A DNA stretch of 64,000 bases from Protea cynaroides. Its lineage: Eukaryota > Streptophyta > Magnoliopsida > Proteales > Proteaceae. The stretch is taken from the NCBI GenBank assembly GCA_028583415.1, contig CM053267.1, forward strand, positions 46,913,390 through 46,977,389. Reading direction: 5' to 3'. Of this stretch, positions 35,499 through 49,400 are shown piece by piece. The position numbers and the translations under genes were made by a program. Position 1 is the first letter of the stretch, and each line of letters starts with the position of its first letter. The notes under the pieces were generated by a model that was not told where the DNA came from, ran no database searches, and was given only the letters and a program-made list of their open reading frames with translations.

Positions 35499-38400
35499 AT
35501 AACTAGTGATACCCATGTTCATTGTCTGTCGGATTCTTGTCTCAAATACCAAAACTATCCTCTAGTATATTATTGTTCCGTGATAACCCAATGAATGTAA
35601 GTGTCAAGAGAACCCTTGACATCGACTGATATCAATTAGAAAAACCCTTTTCAAATGGAAGGAGCGGAAACATTACTAATTAAACTAAGCACATTAAATA
35701 CTTAGCTTCACATGCATAATCTCACTTTATTCAAATCAAATATAATAATAATAATAATTAAAACAAAGTATGAGGCATCAACCCACTTGAAGCATGTTCT
35801 TAAGTTAGCATTCCCAAATGGGCTTTTAAATTAAAAAATGAATCTTTGATAAAATAATATCTGAGACATAACCTATCAGTCAAATTTGAAAGAGTAAAAA
35901 AATTGAAGGGCTTGACCTTTAGCTCTCATGGGTTATAATTTTTTTTTTCAAGATACAATTCACTGCACCATTCAGCTGCATTCGGACGTCGTTTTTGTCT
36001 TTGAATAGGATCAAAGAATCATTGGAAGCATATCAAACAAAAACTAACATGGATTAAGATAATATTTCTATCTTCAAAGTTGAAAAAAACTGAAATGATG
36101 CATCGAGCAAAGAGATAACTAATCGACATCCTACACTTTCTAATAAGATGGATCAAATGGGTACGCAGTTCAAAGGTGGACAATGGAGTTTCAGATGATA
36201 ATGGTGGTATTTGTCTTGGATGCTTGAGGGGATCACGTGCTTTTCGCACATGAAAGCTAAAGAGTGGTCACAGATACACAGACAAACCAATCTTTCTCAA
36301 AACCCAACTTGGAGAATACTGGACGACAGTATATAGGTTAGACTAGCTAACAGAGGAGAGAGAGAGAGATGTTATAAGCAATTGTGTCTTTTATGGGAGG
36401 TACAGCAAAGGATTTCATGGTTTCAAGCATTTTTTCAGCTTGTAGTTTAAGTAAAGTTGTGACAGGGTCAGTTTACGTACCTAGATTGGTTGCTAGCTAG
36501 TTGTTGGTTCTTGCAAACACGCCTGTTCAAACCTTAATCAAGAGTTTTTTTTTTCTTATTGACATTCCCAAAAAAAAAAAAAAAACAGAAAAGAGAAGTC
36601 AATCAATCTAGAAATAATTGTACCATATGATCTGTTAAAAGCAATATTTCTGTCTCTTTACATATTTTTACATGGATTCAATGATTCAATGATTCTTTTT
36701 TTTTTTTTTTGGGAAAATTTGGTTTTGGTTGTAAGATGTTGGTTTTTGCAAACAGGCATGTCCAACCCTAATCAGTAAGTTTGAGTATCTAGACTTTCTC
36801 TTTGTATTTGTTGGGAGGGGGGTTATAGGTTTAAGATCAGGTAGAGTCTTTAGAAAAATAAATAAACAGATGAGAGGATGCACCTATGCCGGTAAAACAA
36901 TGATAGAGAGATATCAAGGATACCTTTACATGTATATTAATAAGGATTTTAATTAGAAAATGGCAGTCAAATAATAAGGATAATTAGATTCGTATCTTGT
37001 TGGATTGTGGTGAGATCTTACTCATTTCATTCATAATCACTATAATCCAATGTGTTGGTTATAAGGAAAACAATAGTGCAAGGATATATGTGGTTTGACA
37101 GTCTGTCTATGCCCGAGAGAGAGAGAGAGAGAGAGAGGCATCTCTTAGTAATAATGGAGAAATTAAAGGTCATAGGTTCTTTTCCTCAAGCCTCTGTGTT
37201 TACATAGAATTCTCATCAACCCTAACAATCTCCATTGCGAATTATTTAAAGAAATCAAAGAGATTCAAATTTTCGAAACTGGCCCATTTTTCAAATTTCT
37301 TAAAATGTATACTACCCTTAATGGTTTCTTTGCGCCAAGCAATTTGCCACTGGAAATAAACCAGCATTATAATTAGGGAAATAGAATGGCTTTTAGGTTA
37401 TGTAAAGTTGTTATAGTGTGGTAGCTCCCTGGGATTTAGGTTTTGGTTGTTAGTTGTTGGATCTTACAAACAACCATGTTCAGACCCTAATCAGACAGGC
37501 TAGAGTGCTTAGAGTTTTTTCTTTTCTGAAAGGATGAATGCACCTAACCACTGTGTAATAGAGAGAGAGAGAGAGAGAGAGAGTGAGGGGTATATATACG
37601 GTATCTTTGTGTAAAGTTTTCTTCGTAAAAGTTTGTACTAATAAATGGAAGGAGTCCCAAGTATATAAGGGGATTGAAGATTTTAATAGTCGGTGTGGGA
37701 TTAAACTCCTAACAGCACTCCATATCAATAAAGATTTTAGCTAAAAAAGATGTCAGTCAAATAAGGATCACATATAAGTTTTGTATATTTGTTATATTAT
37801 GGAGAGATGCATTGTGATGTGCATATATAAATATGATTGGTCAATCAATGACCTACACGTGGAGACGTATAGGGTAGGGGTAGATCCGACAACAAGACCG
37901 GGTACCCAAGGGGTATAATCGTCCTCAGGAATTCCAAAACTGTATTGTGAAGGAGTGCAGGACCCATGTCTCATCCCTACATATAGGCTCACTTACCAAA
38001 GGGTCACTCCACTTATTATCTTTTTACTGTTCGATCATCTTTTTATTGTTATCAGTTTGGATTTAACTTAAGCATCAGATTGTACTCTCGGACAGCAAGT
38101 TTGACCACTCTTGTATTTGTTTTGTGTCATTTACAGGCTAGATCCCACCTCAAAAGATCGATTTAGATTCTAACACCAACACACTAGTTAGATACTGTTT
38201 ATCATACTCATTTTATACTCTTGAAAACCTTGATTAATTACAACAATAGCAGTGAATAGAGTAAAATACTATAGTTTAAAAGCATAAGAAAAAAAAATAT
38301 ATCCTTGAAAGTTCAAAAAAATAACTGTTACTTCTAATGCTAATAAAACAAATTAAATCATTGTAATAAGCTCAAAAGAACATAAATTAAATTTAATTAT

Positions 38401-41400
38401 TCTAATGTTTAGATCATAGAGGTCAAAAAATGTTGTTTGAATAGATAAATATACTCTATATTTGTTAGTGTTGGGCAACTCCAAATAAAAATAAATAACA
38501 AGTCAAGTGCACATGTTAACCATTTCATCCCTAGGTACAGTAATCCAATGTGCTGGTTATATTCTCATGACCCTTTGGGAAACTCGTCCTAGAACCACCG
38601 ACTTAATTTATTAATGAGACGGCCTTGTTCTGAATTTTAACGGGTTGATTTTGGAACGGTTTTCGATTCTGATACCAAATTTAACACTCAAGACTTAACA
38701 TTTAGCAAACATTCTTGAAGGTATCAATTGTTGTCAATGTGAGAGAGAGATCATGTCAAAACCATAGATCATCTTTTTATCATTAAAATAAAAAAAAAAA
38801 TGGATCCCATACCCCCACAGCCATGGTTTAGGTATTTGATTGAGTCTTGGTTGATATGGTATTGTTTGACTGAATCCATATGAGGATTGATACCTGATTA
38901 AAACTGACCGATATGAAATCAATATAAAAAAAAAAATATTGCCACATCAGCATATGATTGATATTAACTTAAATTTTGACCACATCAATATATGACTGAA
39001 AGATGCCGTTGCATAGCATGTGAGTGGGGAATGCTGAGCTTTCTCTGTCTCTCTCTCTCTCTCTCTCGATATAATCGTTCATGAGACAAACGAGAGAATG
39101 GCCGACACGTGATGGGCAATTGGTTGAGCTTCACAAATCGGGTGGGTGCATAACACATGGGAGAGTCGTGGCACCTAATCAATTCTGACTGTGGGGACAC
39201 CGTAAGTGGGACCCACAAAGTGGTATGTGAATCAAGATCTCAGTCAAAATATCACTGAAACTCGTCTGACTCATCAGTGGAGGATAGTTGACCTCAACCC
39301 TACGTATGTTGATATACTTTCCACCACCATCTTCTATTTGTAGTGGGTCCCACATATAATGGGATTGCGTGGAGAGTACACATACTTGCAGCCCCTATGT
39401 GACCATTTTGCTGACTTTGTGGACCTGATTTTTGTTTTGAGAGAAGGCGTTAAATTGGACGGCTCTGATTCTCTGGGGGGTTTTTGGATCCGAATCTAAA
39501 AAAATATCAGAGTTAAAAGTAATAAACAAACGCGTTGACGTCACCACGTCTGAAAGCGACGAAGCGACGCCCAGCGCAAACGAATTTTTGACAGTAACAT
39601 GATGAAGTGGCCATACCACTCACTATATGAAAGATTCGTTTTAATTCGTTTTAAAGGCAAGTTAGTGGTCAATCGTCACAGTGGCCAGTACAGATTGGAG
39701 ATCCTCTGTACGGTTAAATATGTAAAGGGTGAACTGTCATTGGATTCGATTTTCAACTTAGGTTTTAACTTAGGTTTTGTTTGTTTGTTTGTTTTTTTTT
39801 TTAAATAAGATTTTTCATTGTTTATTTTTAATATAAAATAAAAAAAAATTTAAATGGTTACATGTAAACTATCATTTTCATGAAATATTATACAATTAAA
39901 AAAACAAGGACTTAAGCTCCATAAATGACATGGAGAAATTTTAAAGGTGTCAAAAATGAAACTAAATCATTTAAATCAAAACTGTGAAATCGATTATTAA
40001 ATGATTAGACTCTGGTTTCAAAATTGAAATCGTTTAGGAATAAACGATTTGATTTTGATTTAAAAATAAAATCGTTAAAACCGACTAAACCACTACTTTA
40101 ATGCTAAATATCTATATTTGTAGAAATACATTTTATTTTAATATTTTCCTTGGCTTTCTCTCTATTTTGTTTCTAACTCTTTGATTAGAAGCTTAATTTA
40201 AAAAATTGAAAATTTGAGTGCTAAAACCACTATGCACCAACCAAATTTTGACAAGAAACTTTGTAAAATTTAATTTTTCAAAATATAATTAAGATTGTAA
40301 AATTTCTATTCATATATTGAGGATTTAAGCAGCAAGAGTACACAAATATAAGATGATGTCTAATTTGAACTAAACATCAATAGGCATGGGACATATAAGA
40401 AGATGGAATGTTATGTGATGCCCTAAACCTAAAAAAATAAATAAAATAAATAAATACTCATTTGGTAGGTTTTCATAAAAGAAAATGTATATTACATCCA
40501 ATGCAGGTAAGATTGTTAGGAAAGATTTTGAGTGGTTAAACCTAGAATTTTTGGATACTTATTTTGACCTTGTCTCTTGGATTACCCATAAGTTAAGTTT
40601 GAATAATTTATCTAAATATATGACTTATCAAATATTAAATTTTTTAACTTTTAACATGGAAAATTAAATTTTAAATATATTATGAAAGGGTACTAAGGAT
40701 CTTTGTCAAGTTGTACCCTTGCTTCTTCTCATATGAAAAGATGAAAGGTTTTTTTCGTACCAACTCTTTCTATCTATACCGCATTTGAAGCACCTAAAGG
40801 AGACTTTGGTCTCTTTGATCAGTACGGCAGTAGCTCTTTAATTGAGTATTGGAGTAACATTATCCACTAATAAATCTCTAACTTTAGGTCTTTTTCAAAT
40901 TCCTAGCGTTACTGGCTTGTACTTTCTTTCTCATTTGTCTTCCCTGATTCCTGGCTACCCCAACCACTCGATCTACTAGGGCAGGACCAAGAGCGATGCC
41001 TTCCATTATAGGAGGAAGATCGAGTCATAATTCTAAGTCTAAAGCGGCCAAGCTAGACACATGAAAAGAAACACAACCGGAGAGAGAACTTTCTCACCAT
41101 TATGAACTCAAATCTAACCCTAAAATGTGTATAACTAAGTAAGCATACTTTTACACTTGCAGATATTAAACTTCATAACAATGAAAATAAAGTATGAAAA
41201 ATCCCCATGCAGCCTCTCCCCTCTTCCAAGTGATTTGGGTATAAGATCGATCCCAAAATTCCTAAAAATGGTTTAACACCCCAACAACAGACCCCTTTGC
41301 CAATCATATCGACACGGATCCTACACGGGATCAATCTATCAGATCCGATCCGATCCCTAAATCCATGTTTGGATTAGGATGACTCTCTCAAGGTTTTATC

Positions 41401-41800
41401 AAAAGAGAAAAGAAAAAAATGCACTTGCAAATAATACATACAAATATACAAAGTATTAAAGTATATCATGATACATACTAAATTAATCTTATTAGGTACA
41501 CCACCCCCATTTCCACATCCACATCCACTTCCAACTAAACCGTGTCATGCAACCATTGATAGAATTAGATTCATGAAGTGTCTTAAGCACCAATTTATGG
41601 AAACAAGTGTAATTAACCGAAATCATCGCTAAAGCTCTTTTTAGTTTTACCCTTCCAATAAAGTACTTCCACATGTCCACATGACCCCATGATCCAAGGC
41701 TCAAGAACAAAAGCAATAATTAAAAAAATATATATATGTATATATTTAGCTATCCAAACAGACCCTTGACTCCTTTGATCAGATAAAACCTACCCAAGTG
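35499..41800. other. Gene-poor region of about 6.3 kb
   Basis: No supported gene or RNA. Simple repeats: (GA)n at 36355-36370, 37115-37137 and 37560-37583, and (CT)n at 39045-39067. Near 37440-37500 and 36720-36790 the phrase 'ttggttgt.agttgttgg.tctt.caaac..catgtt..accctaatca' recurs (also about 36490-36540), so three diverged copies of one sequence are interspersed. 39943-40100 has 'aaaggtgtcaaaaatg' followed by 'aaatcgtttaggaataaacgatttgatttt', a degraded element related in its end motif to 1863-2508. Confidence 0.5.
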
Positions 41801-41824
41801 CAAGTTGTAACTGATCTCACTCCT

Positions 41825-41832
41825 TATATATA
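41825..41832 (+). promoter_or_regulatory. Putative TATA box of the small plant protein gene
   Basis: TATATATA lies 77-84 bases upstream of the ATG at 41909. The leader between contains a perfect (GA)n run directly abutting the start codon (41886-41908). Confidence 0.7.
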
Positions 41833-41908
41833 CAAGTTCCCAACACCAACCCCACCAGTTCCCAACTTCTCTCACTTTCATAATCTAGAGAGAGAGAGAG
41901 AGAGAGAG

Positions 41909-42316
41909 ATGACACAAATGGGATTGTTATGGTGGCAAAAGCAGACAACCGCCGCTAATTGTGGTGGTGAAGGTGGTGAAGGTGCTGGCGCCGCCTCTAC
42001 TCCGACCACTCCAATGACACCAGCAGGCAGTACTTCAAGAAGACAGAACAGTGGTTGTTGTCTGATGAGACTTGTGAAGAAACTGAAGAAACATAGCAGG
42101 ATGTTATGTGCAACAACAGTGAACAGTAGGCCTAATAATACATTCCATTGCAGGTATGATCCATGGAGTTATGCTCTCAACTTTGATACCAGTGGTTGTG
42201 GAGGTATGTTGGATGATGACAACTATCACCATTTGCTCGCTTTCTCTTCAAGGTTCGCTGCTACACCCCCCATTAATGGACCTCCTAGGCTTCTTGCTGT
42301 TGCCACTTCTCACTAG
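41909..42316 (+). CDS. Small plant-specific protein with a RYDPWSYALNFD motif
   Basis: An intronless frame of 135 residues. The open frame extends further upstream, but the ATG at 41909 follows the TATA box and GA-rich leader and gives MTQMGLLWWQKQ. Residues 1-45 are Gly/Ala/Thr-rich. A basic region with CC (SGCCLMRLVKKLKKHSRMLC) follows at about 48-70, then the conserved core CRYDPWSYALNFD (about 83-95), an acidic stretch and an AFSSRF motif. This layout matches a family of short plant proteins sometimes labelled 'stress induced protein', whose biochemical role is not known. There is no signal peptide or membrane segment. The 3' flank has long poly-T tracts (42353-42373). Confidence 0.8.
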   Translation: MTQMGLLWWQKQTTAANCGGEGGEGAGAASTPTTPMTPAGSTSRRQNSGCCLMRLVKKLKKHSRMLCATTVNSRPNNTFHCRYDPWSYALNFDTSGCGGMLDDDNYHHLLAFSSRFAATPPINGPPRLLAVATSH

Positions 42317-42379
42317 TCTTCTACCCTTTTCATTTCCCCTTCTTCTTGAATACTTTTTTTTTTTTTTTTTTTTCATATA

Positions 42380-42979
42380 ACCCATTTTGTTTTTTTGGGT
42401 AATTTCTGTAACTTTGGTTTAGATGTTATGGATGTGAATATTCAATCATGAATAGAGAAAGAGATGGGTTTTTAGTTCTTAGTTCTTAGTTCTTACCATG
42501 AAATACTGCAAGTGGTCTTGATCTATGAATTTTTTAATCTTTGATAGATGAGGCAGAAGATTTCTTCCTGGGTTACTGTTGTTGTTTTTTTTTTTTTTTT
42601 TTTTTTTAAAGTTCTTCAGAGACTTTGAGAATATTTAATTCAATAAAACCCATGTGAAGTGGGTCCAAACAGATTCGTTGGGTTTCTCAAATCTCAAGAC
42701 TGGTATATAAGATAGAACAGAAGCCAAGCTCATGTGATTTGATTCATTTTTTAGGGGAGGTAGAATATGTGATATCTGGTGTGGGACCCTTTTGTGTTTT
42801 CTCCACCGCTTCTGTTTTCTCCTCCGCTTCTCTCTCATGTATGAACACGTAATGCCACAAATGGACACGTGGCTCGAATGAGAAAATGATGTTTGGGTAT
42901 AAATGGTTTAAAATGGGTCCTGTATAAATGGTTTAAAATGGGTCCTGGAGCTCCTGGCCTTGGTCATTAATTAAAAATA
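42380..42979. other. Spacer between the small gene and the WRKY-carrying element
   Basis: It holds the 3' flank of the small gene, a triple 'ttagttctt' repeat (42471-42495), a T-run (42578-42607) and a 24-bp direct repeat 'tataaatggtttaaaatggg' (42899 and 42924). No gene. Confidence 0.5.
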
Positions 42980-43588
42980 GAAAAATTTTCATCTATATTC
43001 AATCAAAGATTGTTAACATTATCTACATTTACAAGAATGTAAAAATTTCATCTATACTCCAAAACTTTGGTTGTGATAATTAAAGAAGTCCACTCTATCA
43101 GTTGATTCCCATTAGATGTTAACGTCAGGTGGATTGAAATTTTTCACAGACCAGAATACCCTTTTGGTAGGTTGAAAAGACCAATATACCATTTTAAAAG
43201 AGAAACGAACCAGGATAATTCATCGACGAACACATACATGTCGTTCTCAAAGACGAAGGAGTAGACAGAGGATTACTTTGTTTCTTAATGACCTGATCAC
43301 CAGGAGAAACAGCAATCGATCTGTTAGGAGATGGTGATCGGTCGATAGAAAACCAAACAGACGGTGAAGAAGCAATGGATCCATAGAGATACGAGTTGGA
43401 GAAGCTGATTTATTGAATAAACCAGTAGATCGAGAAGAGAAACAAGAAATTACAGACACAAAAGCCATCAACGAGGACTAAGAGTTCGATCTCTGAAAGC
43501 CATGCAACAATACTGGTTTACTAGATCTGGTTCTCGAATTTGAAGCCGCCTCACCTTTAATTTTCCATTTCCCCCACCGACACCTGCC

Positions 43589-43591
<3 letters not shown>

Positions 43592-43647
<56 letters not shown>
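43592..43647. repeat. (AT)n microsatellite
   Basis: 28 uninterrupted AT units inside the WRKY-carrying element. Confidence 0.95.
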
Positions 43648-43649
<2 letters not shown>

Positions 43650-43739
43650 ACCATCGATTTTTCTTCTTCTCTATTATTTCCAAATGATCGAAATTAAAAA
43701 TCAGAGTCATCTCTCTCCTACTCACTCAGCCTGCTTGAC

Positions 43740-44039
43740 ATGGACAATTACCCTCTCTTCTTCCCTTACTCCTCGTCAATATCGTCGTCATCATTAGCAG
43801 CATCTGCTTTTCCCTTCTCTTCAAATGTGGTAAACTCTTATGCTATGTTAGACGACGTTGATCATGGCAATAACTCAACAACAGATCAGTTCCAAGGATG
43901 GAAGATGGAGGAGACCGATGTCTCACGTTCACAAGTCATTAAAAACGATTCACACGGAGGGAGCTCTAATGGGTCTCATGAGAATGCGATGAAAGCAGGT
44001 AAAAAGAAAGGTGAAAAGAAGATTAGAAAGCAATCGTAA
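43740..44039 (+). pseudogene. Captured exon 1 fragment of a WRKY75-type transcription factor
   Basis: An ATG frame of 99 residues starts MDNYPLFFPYSSS, continues with a serine-rich N-terminus and ends GKKKGEKKIRKQS before a stop. Group IIc WRKY proteins of the WRKY75 kind begin with MxNYPxFFP and have KKKGEKKIRKPRYAFQTRS just before the WRKY domain. The match stops precisely after KKIRK, so the WRKYGQK and zinc-finger parts are absent. A protein from this frame could not bind DNA as a WRKY factor. It sits inside a TIR element, so capture by a MULE is the simplest explanation. Whether it is transcribed is unknown. Confidence 0.8.
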
Positions 44040-44514
44040 CACCGTTATGTGATTTGTTACAGGCGTCATCTTCTTCTGGAACTTCTCCATCTCTATTTTC
44101 TCCCTTTTTTTTCATTTCTAAAGATGATTTTTTTTTTGGATTTTAGCAGGTGAATAGGGACTCTACTTGCTCTGAGCTGTTGGAAACGTTGAAAGAAAAA
44201 GTTGAAAAAACAAGATTCAGGAAACAGGAAATCAAGGCTGGAACACCAAATAGGGAGCTCCAACTTTGGGGATAGGGTTTGGGTGAGAATGAAAAAGGAG
44301 GGAGAAAAAATATAAATTTAATTTGAAGGTCAAATTAGTAAATCAACATAATTTTTTATTTTCAATTTATAATATGAGGGGAAAAACTGTAATTCAACAA
44401 TTTTAGTGATTTCCGTCAGTTAAGTGGACTTAGGAGATGTTTTTACAATCTTATAGGTATAGATGATGTTAACAGTCCTTAATGGGTTGTAGATGAAATT
44501 TTTTTTAAAAAATA

Positions 44515-46407
44515 TCAACGACTAATGGTAATTGCATGAGAATCATGAGATCCTAACATTCCTCTGGCCAATGGGTTTTAGGAAAATGTATTTTAGAAAG
44601 TGTAACAGTCAAGGATATTTTGGTAATATGATTATTTAGCTCACTGTTAAATGGACCTCATTCTACTTGATTGCCATGTGACCACTGCATCATAGTTTAT
44701 GGGTTACCAGCAAAACACATGCCAGAAACAAATTATCAATCGGGAAGAGGTAAAATCAAGGGACAGGATTATGAGAAGGGTATTAGTGGAATTTTATTTT
44801 ATTTTTGAGATAGATGTCGGTAGACCATGATGTCTAATGCTTGGTCTGTCAACCAGAAAAACTTTCGCTTTATCGAAAATAATTATTTTTTGTAAGGAGA
44901 GTATTATCCACTGTGGGTGAAGAGAAATTCACCGCTGCGACCTATCCTACTTATACGATAAATGTCTGAAATGTCTTTCTCGCACGTGATTGGGTCAGAT
45001 GGCAAAGATTGGATAGACATATCACATATCAAATTTCAAATCTAAATTCAATCATTTACCTCTCGACATAATCAGACATGCATTTTACCAGATGGCAAAG
45101 ATTGGGTAGACATATCACATATCAAATTTCAAATCTAAATTCAATCATTTACCTCTGGACATAATCAGACATGCATTTTACCATCTCACATCATGTATTG
45201 ACATACATATACATGCATATCTACTGATACTCAGAGCACAATTAGATCACTTTCTAATTTTTCAGTATTTTTTTTTTTCTGTCAAATGGTGAACTTTGCT
45301 TTGTCTAAACTTAACATTAAGGGACCTTGGGATCTATCTATCCATAAAACTTTAGCTCAATTTGATCTGCCACATGGCTATGGGCACCAAGCCATTGCTT
45401 GGTTATGTACCACCATTCCAGAAAACCTTTTCTTTAATACATAAGGGGGTTTCATCACTCGTGGTGACAGATACATTGTAACCATGGTTTTCCTTTTGCC
45501 ATGTGAAAAATTGATGTGACCAATCCAATCATTGGATATATAGGAAATAGATTGAATTATCCATGTTTAATTTAAGCCTCAGCCTCAATCATCCCGGACC
45601 TCACATGGCTGCATATGCACCTGTATCTGCTAAAATGACAAGATAAAAATCCAGGACTTAAATTAATAGAAAAAATAAAAAAATAAAAAAATTTCAATTC
45701 TTCTGCTGTAAGACCTTGAATCAAGGTTTTAATAATTGGTATCCATTCATATCTGTTTCGGCCTTCTCCGATACCTACACGATCTTTTTTATTATTTTTT
45801 TAATTGTAACGGCCACAGGGAAGCTGTTCACATATCCAATTATTCATGATTTATCCCATCCAAAATCTTATACCAAAGAGAACTTTGTCAACACCCATGC
45901 CTTACATGAGCAGATGAGAACAAAATGCATAACCAAATCTAAATATAAAGGACATCAAAAAAGATGCTAAGATTGAGAGAGAGATTTTACAACCCTTCCT
46001 TGCATTCAATGCACCTCCTCAAAGAACTTCATCTCTGAATCTGACAACAAAACAAAAAGAGAAAACATGTCAGACGAATTCTACCACTAAAATTCGGACT
46101 GGCATCTTAATTTGACCACCTGCACTTGATCCAATCTGCGAGAAAATAACATTGACAAAAATGAAAATTCTCTTCTTCAGGAAAGAACAAAACTTACTGA
46201 TGGGGGAGACCAAAGATCAAAAGATGAGATGCAAAATGGGAACAATGGGACATCTATTTATATTTTTTTTTTCTCTTACAGATGCTTTACACAGGAAATA
46301 TCCTAATTGATCCTACGGATGCTAGTTAACACTCAACAAATCTTTCTTACAAAGAATCATCGCTGCTGGAAAGCTCTGAATTTACAAAGGTATGGAGGGA
46401 AAAATGG
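44515..46407. other. Intergenic region before the 3' end of the CHR4-like gene
   Basis: No gene is supported. It contains the 93-bp duplication at 44997-45183 and AT-rich sequence. Sequence from about 46290 to 46407 is probably 3' untranslated region of the minus-strand remodeler gene. Confidence 0.5.
44997..45183. repeat. Tandem duplication, 93-bp unit, two copies
   Basis: 'agatggcaaagattgg.tagacatatcacatatcaaa...cagacatgcattttacc' occurs twice head to tail with about two mismatches. Confidence 0.95.
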
Positions 46408-49400
46408 CTATGGTTCATGTTCACTCCCATGATCATCTGACACAGTTTCCTCGGATGATATTTCCTCGACTATGGGCCGGTCAAAGTTACAAGGATCTGA
46501 GTGAGTCTTGCTGGAGTCACCACTTTCAGTCCTGTCAGTCATATCCTTGGGAATCTCACTCCAATGAGGGAATATTATGCTCTGCTCAGCCTTTGGTTTT
46601 TCATGCGCACCTTTCAATTCAGAGCTTCCACCTTTGCCAACAGCATCAGGAACCTTTGGCAAAGGCATCTCACTCCTGAGGAAGCTAGATCTCTCCATTC
46701 CTGGTACTGGTGATAACTGTGGACCTGGCGCCACACAAGATGCTACCAAGTGAAGCACTTCAGGAGACGGGGATAATCCTTTGCCAATTTTCTTATGGTG
46801 GTTTATATAGGATGATGATGATGGAGAACTCATCAAATTTAAATTCAATGGCGGCAAGTTAAGATCAGGTTCACTCCAAGGGTAACCTGATGTCCCAGGC
46901 ATCAATGGTGGCCGCAATGGTGTCGCCAACTGCGGTTCCTGAGGAATGGAGCTTGAAGCAAAATTGTCACCAAGCAAACTGGTCTTAAAGTTTTTTCTGG
47001 GTTCAGCAATGTCTGGTGTCATCTGCTTGAGCTTTCGTAACCTACGTTTCTCTTTCTTCAGATGACTCCTAGGATCCCTAGGCTGGGAAGGAGGAGGACC
47101 TGGAACAGTAAATGGCGGAATTGTCAGCTTCTCTTCACCATAAAGCAAGCGTACAGAATGAGCTATTGCCGAAACAGTTGAAGGCAAATCAGGTTCTGGT
47201 GGCCTTGCAGGAACATTGACAGCTTCCCGGAGCCAATGAGGAAGCTTGCTTGTCGTAGAACTAGTTCCAGGAGTGTCATCCTTTGCAGCAGAAGAGCTAC
47301 CGAGCTGCTTATTGAGCTCAGTCAGCACCCCAGCACCAGTTGATTCATCACCATGCATGTTGTTGTGAGAATCCCACAAGAAGTTAACTGATCTATCCAA
47401 AAATCTGGGCAACTTGGTATACTTATTTACACCCTGTTCGTTCTCGTTTTGCTTAAACTCACAGCTACTGTTTGCAAGAGAATTGAGCATAAACGGATGC
47501 TCCAAATGTATGTTCGAAGAAGTCCCTGGTCTATCTGAGGGCCCAGCAGGAGAATCTCCAGTGAAATCTGACCGAAATTTATCAGATTTCCAAGTTGGAA
47601 TAAGTGCATTATGCTCATTTGGAACACCAAATTGTTCAGATCGATCAATATGTGGCAGGGTGGATGTTAGATCCCCATAACTCAATTGCATATCTGTCAG
47701 ATGAGATCGAAATTTAGGAGGACAATGGTCTGTCCCAAGACTAGAAAGTCTACTTCCATGCAATGCCCGCAACATCATTCCATCAGAAATGCCAGGGAAC
47801 GATGTAGATTTGGTGCCTTTACCAGCCTTCGACACAGGTAATACTGTCCCATCAAAGATCTTGGGCTGTTCCTCCTCCCACTTCACTGACAAATCTTCAG
47901 TTGTTCTGAATTTAGAGAACTTTAGCTTGGAATCTCTGATCATGGCATCCCAGTTACCCCGCCCATGCCGACGAACACCGATCCATAGGGCATCTAGTTC
48001 ATCTTCAGACCAGGCATCTATCTTTAACCTATTTTTTAATAAGTTATTTGATCCAGATCCTGTTCTCATCATTATGTTATCAAGTACCTTCTTATGATTC
48101 TCCGGTAACGAGGAATATGAGGGCTGCACCTGGCCTAGACCCAATGTAGGAGGCACCTCTCTCAACTGCGGATTATATTTCAAATTTTCTGGTGGCAATC
48201 TCAAATTTGGCAACAATGGCATTGCAGGGAGATCTTGCAATGAGTCATTTAGAGCTTCGTTTCTCATGCCCAGTGAAAGGTTAGGCAAGAAGTCAGGATG
48301 GGACCTTGGCACATTCTTAGCAGAGAGTGAGAATTTGGGTAGCCAGTTCTCATTAACAGCCAAGTTTGGCAGTGCCATCTTCTCTTGGAAGGCAGAGAAA
48401 GAATCTGAAGTACCGACTGGATCAGGGCCTCTTCCTTGTGTAGCTGCAGGAGGATACTGCAAAAGATTCACCAAAGGTAAAGGGGAGAATTCATAATATT
48501 GGCTAAGTTGTACGCTCAAGATATCAAAAATAAAATATGTGATGCATTGTTTAAGAAAGAAAAGCAGAACCCAAACAGCTCCAGAAGACAGCACATACCG
48601 GATTAAATGGAAAGTAATCTGGGATGGTACTCTTGGCTCGACAATGCAAGACACCTGAGCTTGAATCTGGCAGTGGATATGCATCTGCAACACTCTCTCG
48701 GTCTTTTATGCCCGTGCTAATTGATGTTCCAGCACCAGAGGCTAGATGGAAAGGGAATTCTGGAAAACACAAGCTTACGCTGCTTTGGCCACAGTTTGAT
48801 CTTGGGAGGGAGTAAGGATGAAAGTTCCTATGTATTGAATCTCGTTGATTAGCACTGGGAGCACAAAGTCCCAGAACTGGTAACAGGTTGCTGGTAGGCA
48901 CTGAATTACTGTATCTTGTGCTCTGGAACTGGGAGCTCTGAAGGAAGACATCAGATGCAAGAGGACCAGGGGGCCTGACAGAAAGGTCCAGACCGCTCGA
49001 GACACTTCCATGACCAAGTTTTAAGGATCTATCTACTCTCAGAATTGAGTCATTCTTGTTCTTGGATGCATCTGATGACTGATCAAATTTGTTATTCTCC
49101 AAATCAATTGATAAAGCTTGTTCTCTGACAGGATCAACTGGTTGCACCCCTCCCTCGGCATCAGTGGTAGGAAATGGAGGAAATGAATCAGGCCCAAGCT
49201 GCCCCTTGATATGACGACATTCATTAGTCATATTTCTCTGAGCAAGTCTTTCTTTTTGTCTAGCACGAAGCTTGGCACTGTTCAAAGATAGAATTCAGAA
49301 AATGTGTGATCTTAACATGAACAAGGAAGCCGATAACAATTAAGAGAAAGACTTTGGACTTACAACTTCGCTTTTAGAGCTCGGCCAGCAGATGTATATT

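Larger units (their letters stand above)
42980..44504. mobile_element. Pack-MULE-like element carrying a WRKY gene fragment
   Basis: The left end 'gaaaaattttcatcta..tgttaacattatctacattt' and the reverse complement of the right end 'aaaaaatttcatctac..tgttaacatcatctatacct' align over about 80 bases, with further similarity through 'gtaaaaa' and 'agtcca.t'. Flanks TTAAAAATA (42971-42979) and TTAAAAAATA (44505-44514) look like a 9-10 bp target duplication with a one-base homopolymer difference. The interior (43200-44250) is more GC-rich than the ends and contains the WRKY fragment, an (AT)n run and unassigned sequence. No transposase is present. Confidence 0.8.

Noticed and set aside
41798..41908. 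N-terminal extension of the small plant protein
   Set aside because: It covers the TATA box and GA-repeat leader; ATG at 41909 is the sensible start.
46392..48496. Plus-strand frames over the last remodeler exons
   Set aside because: Antisense shadows of a strong coding exon.
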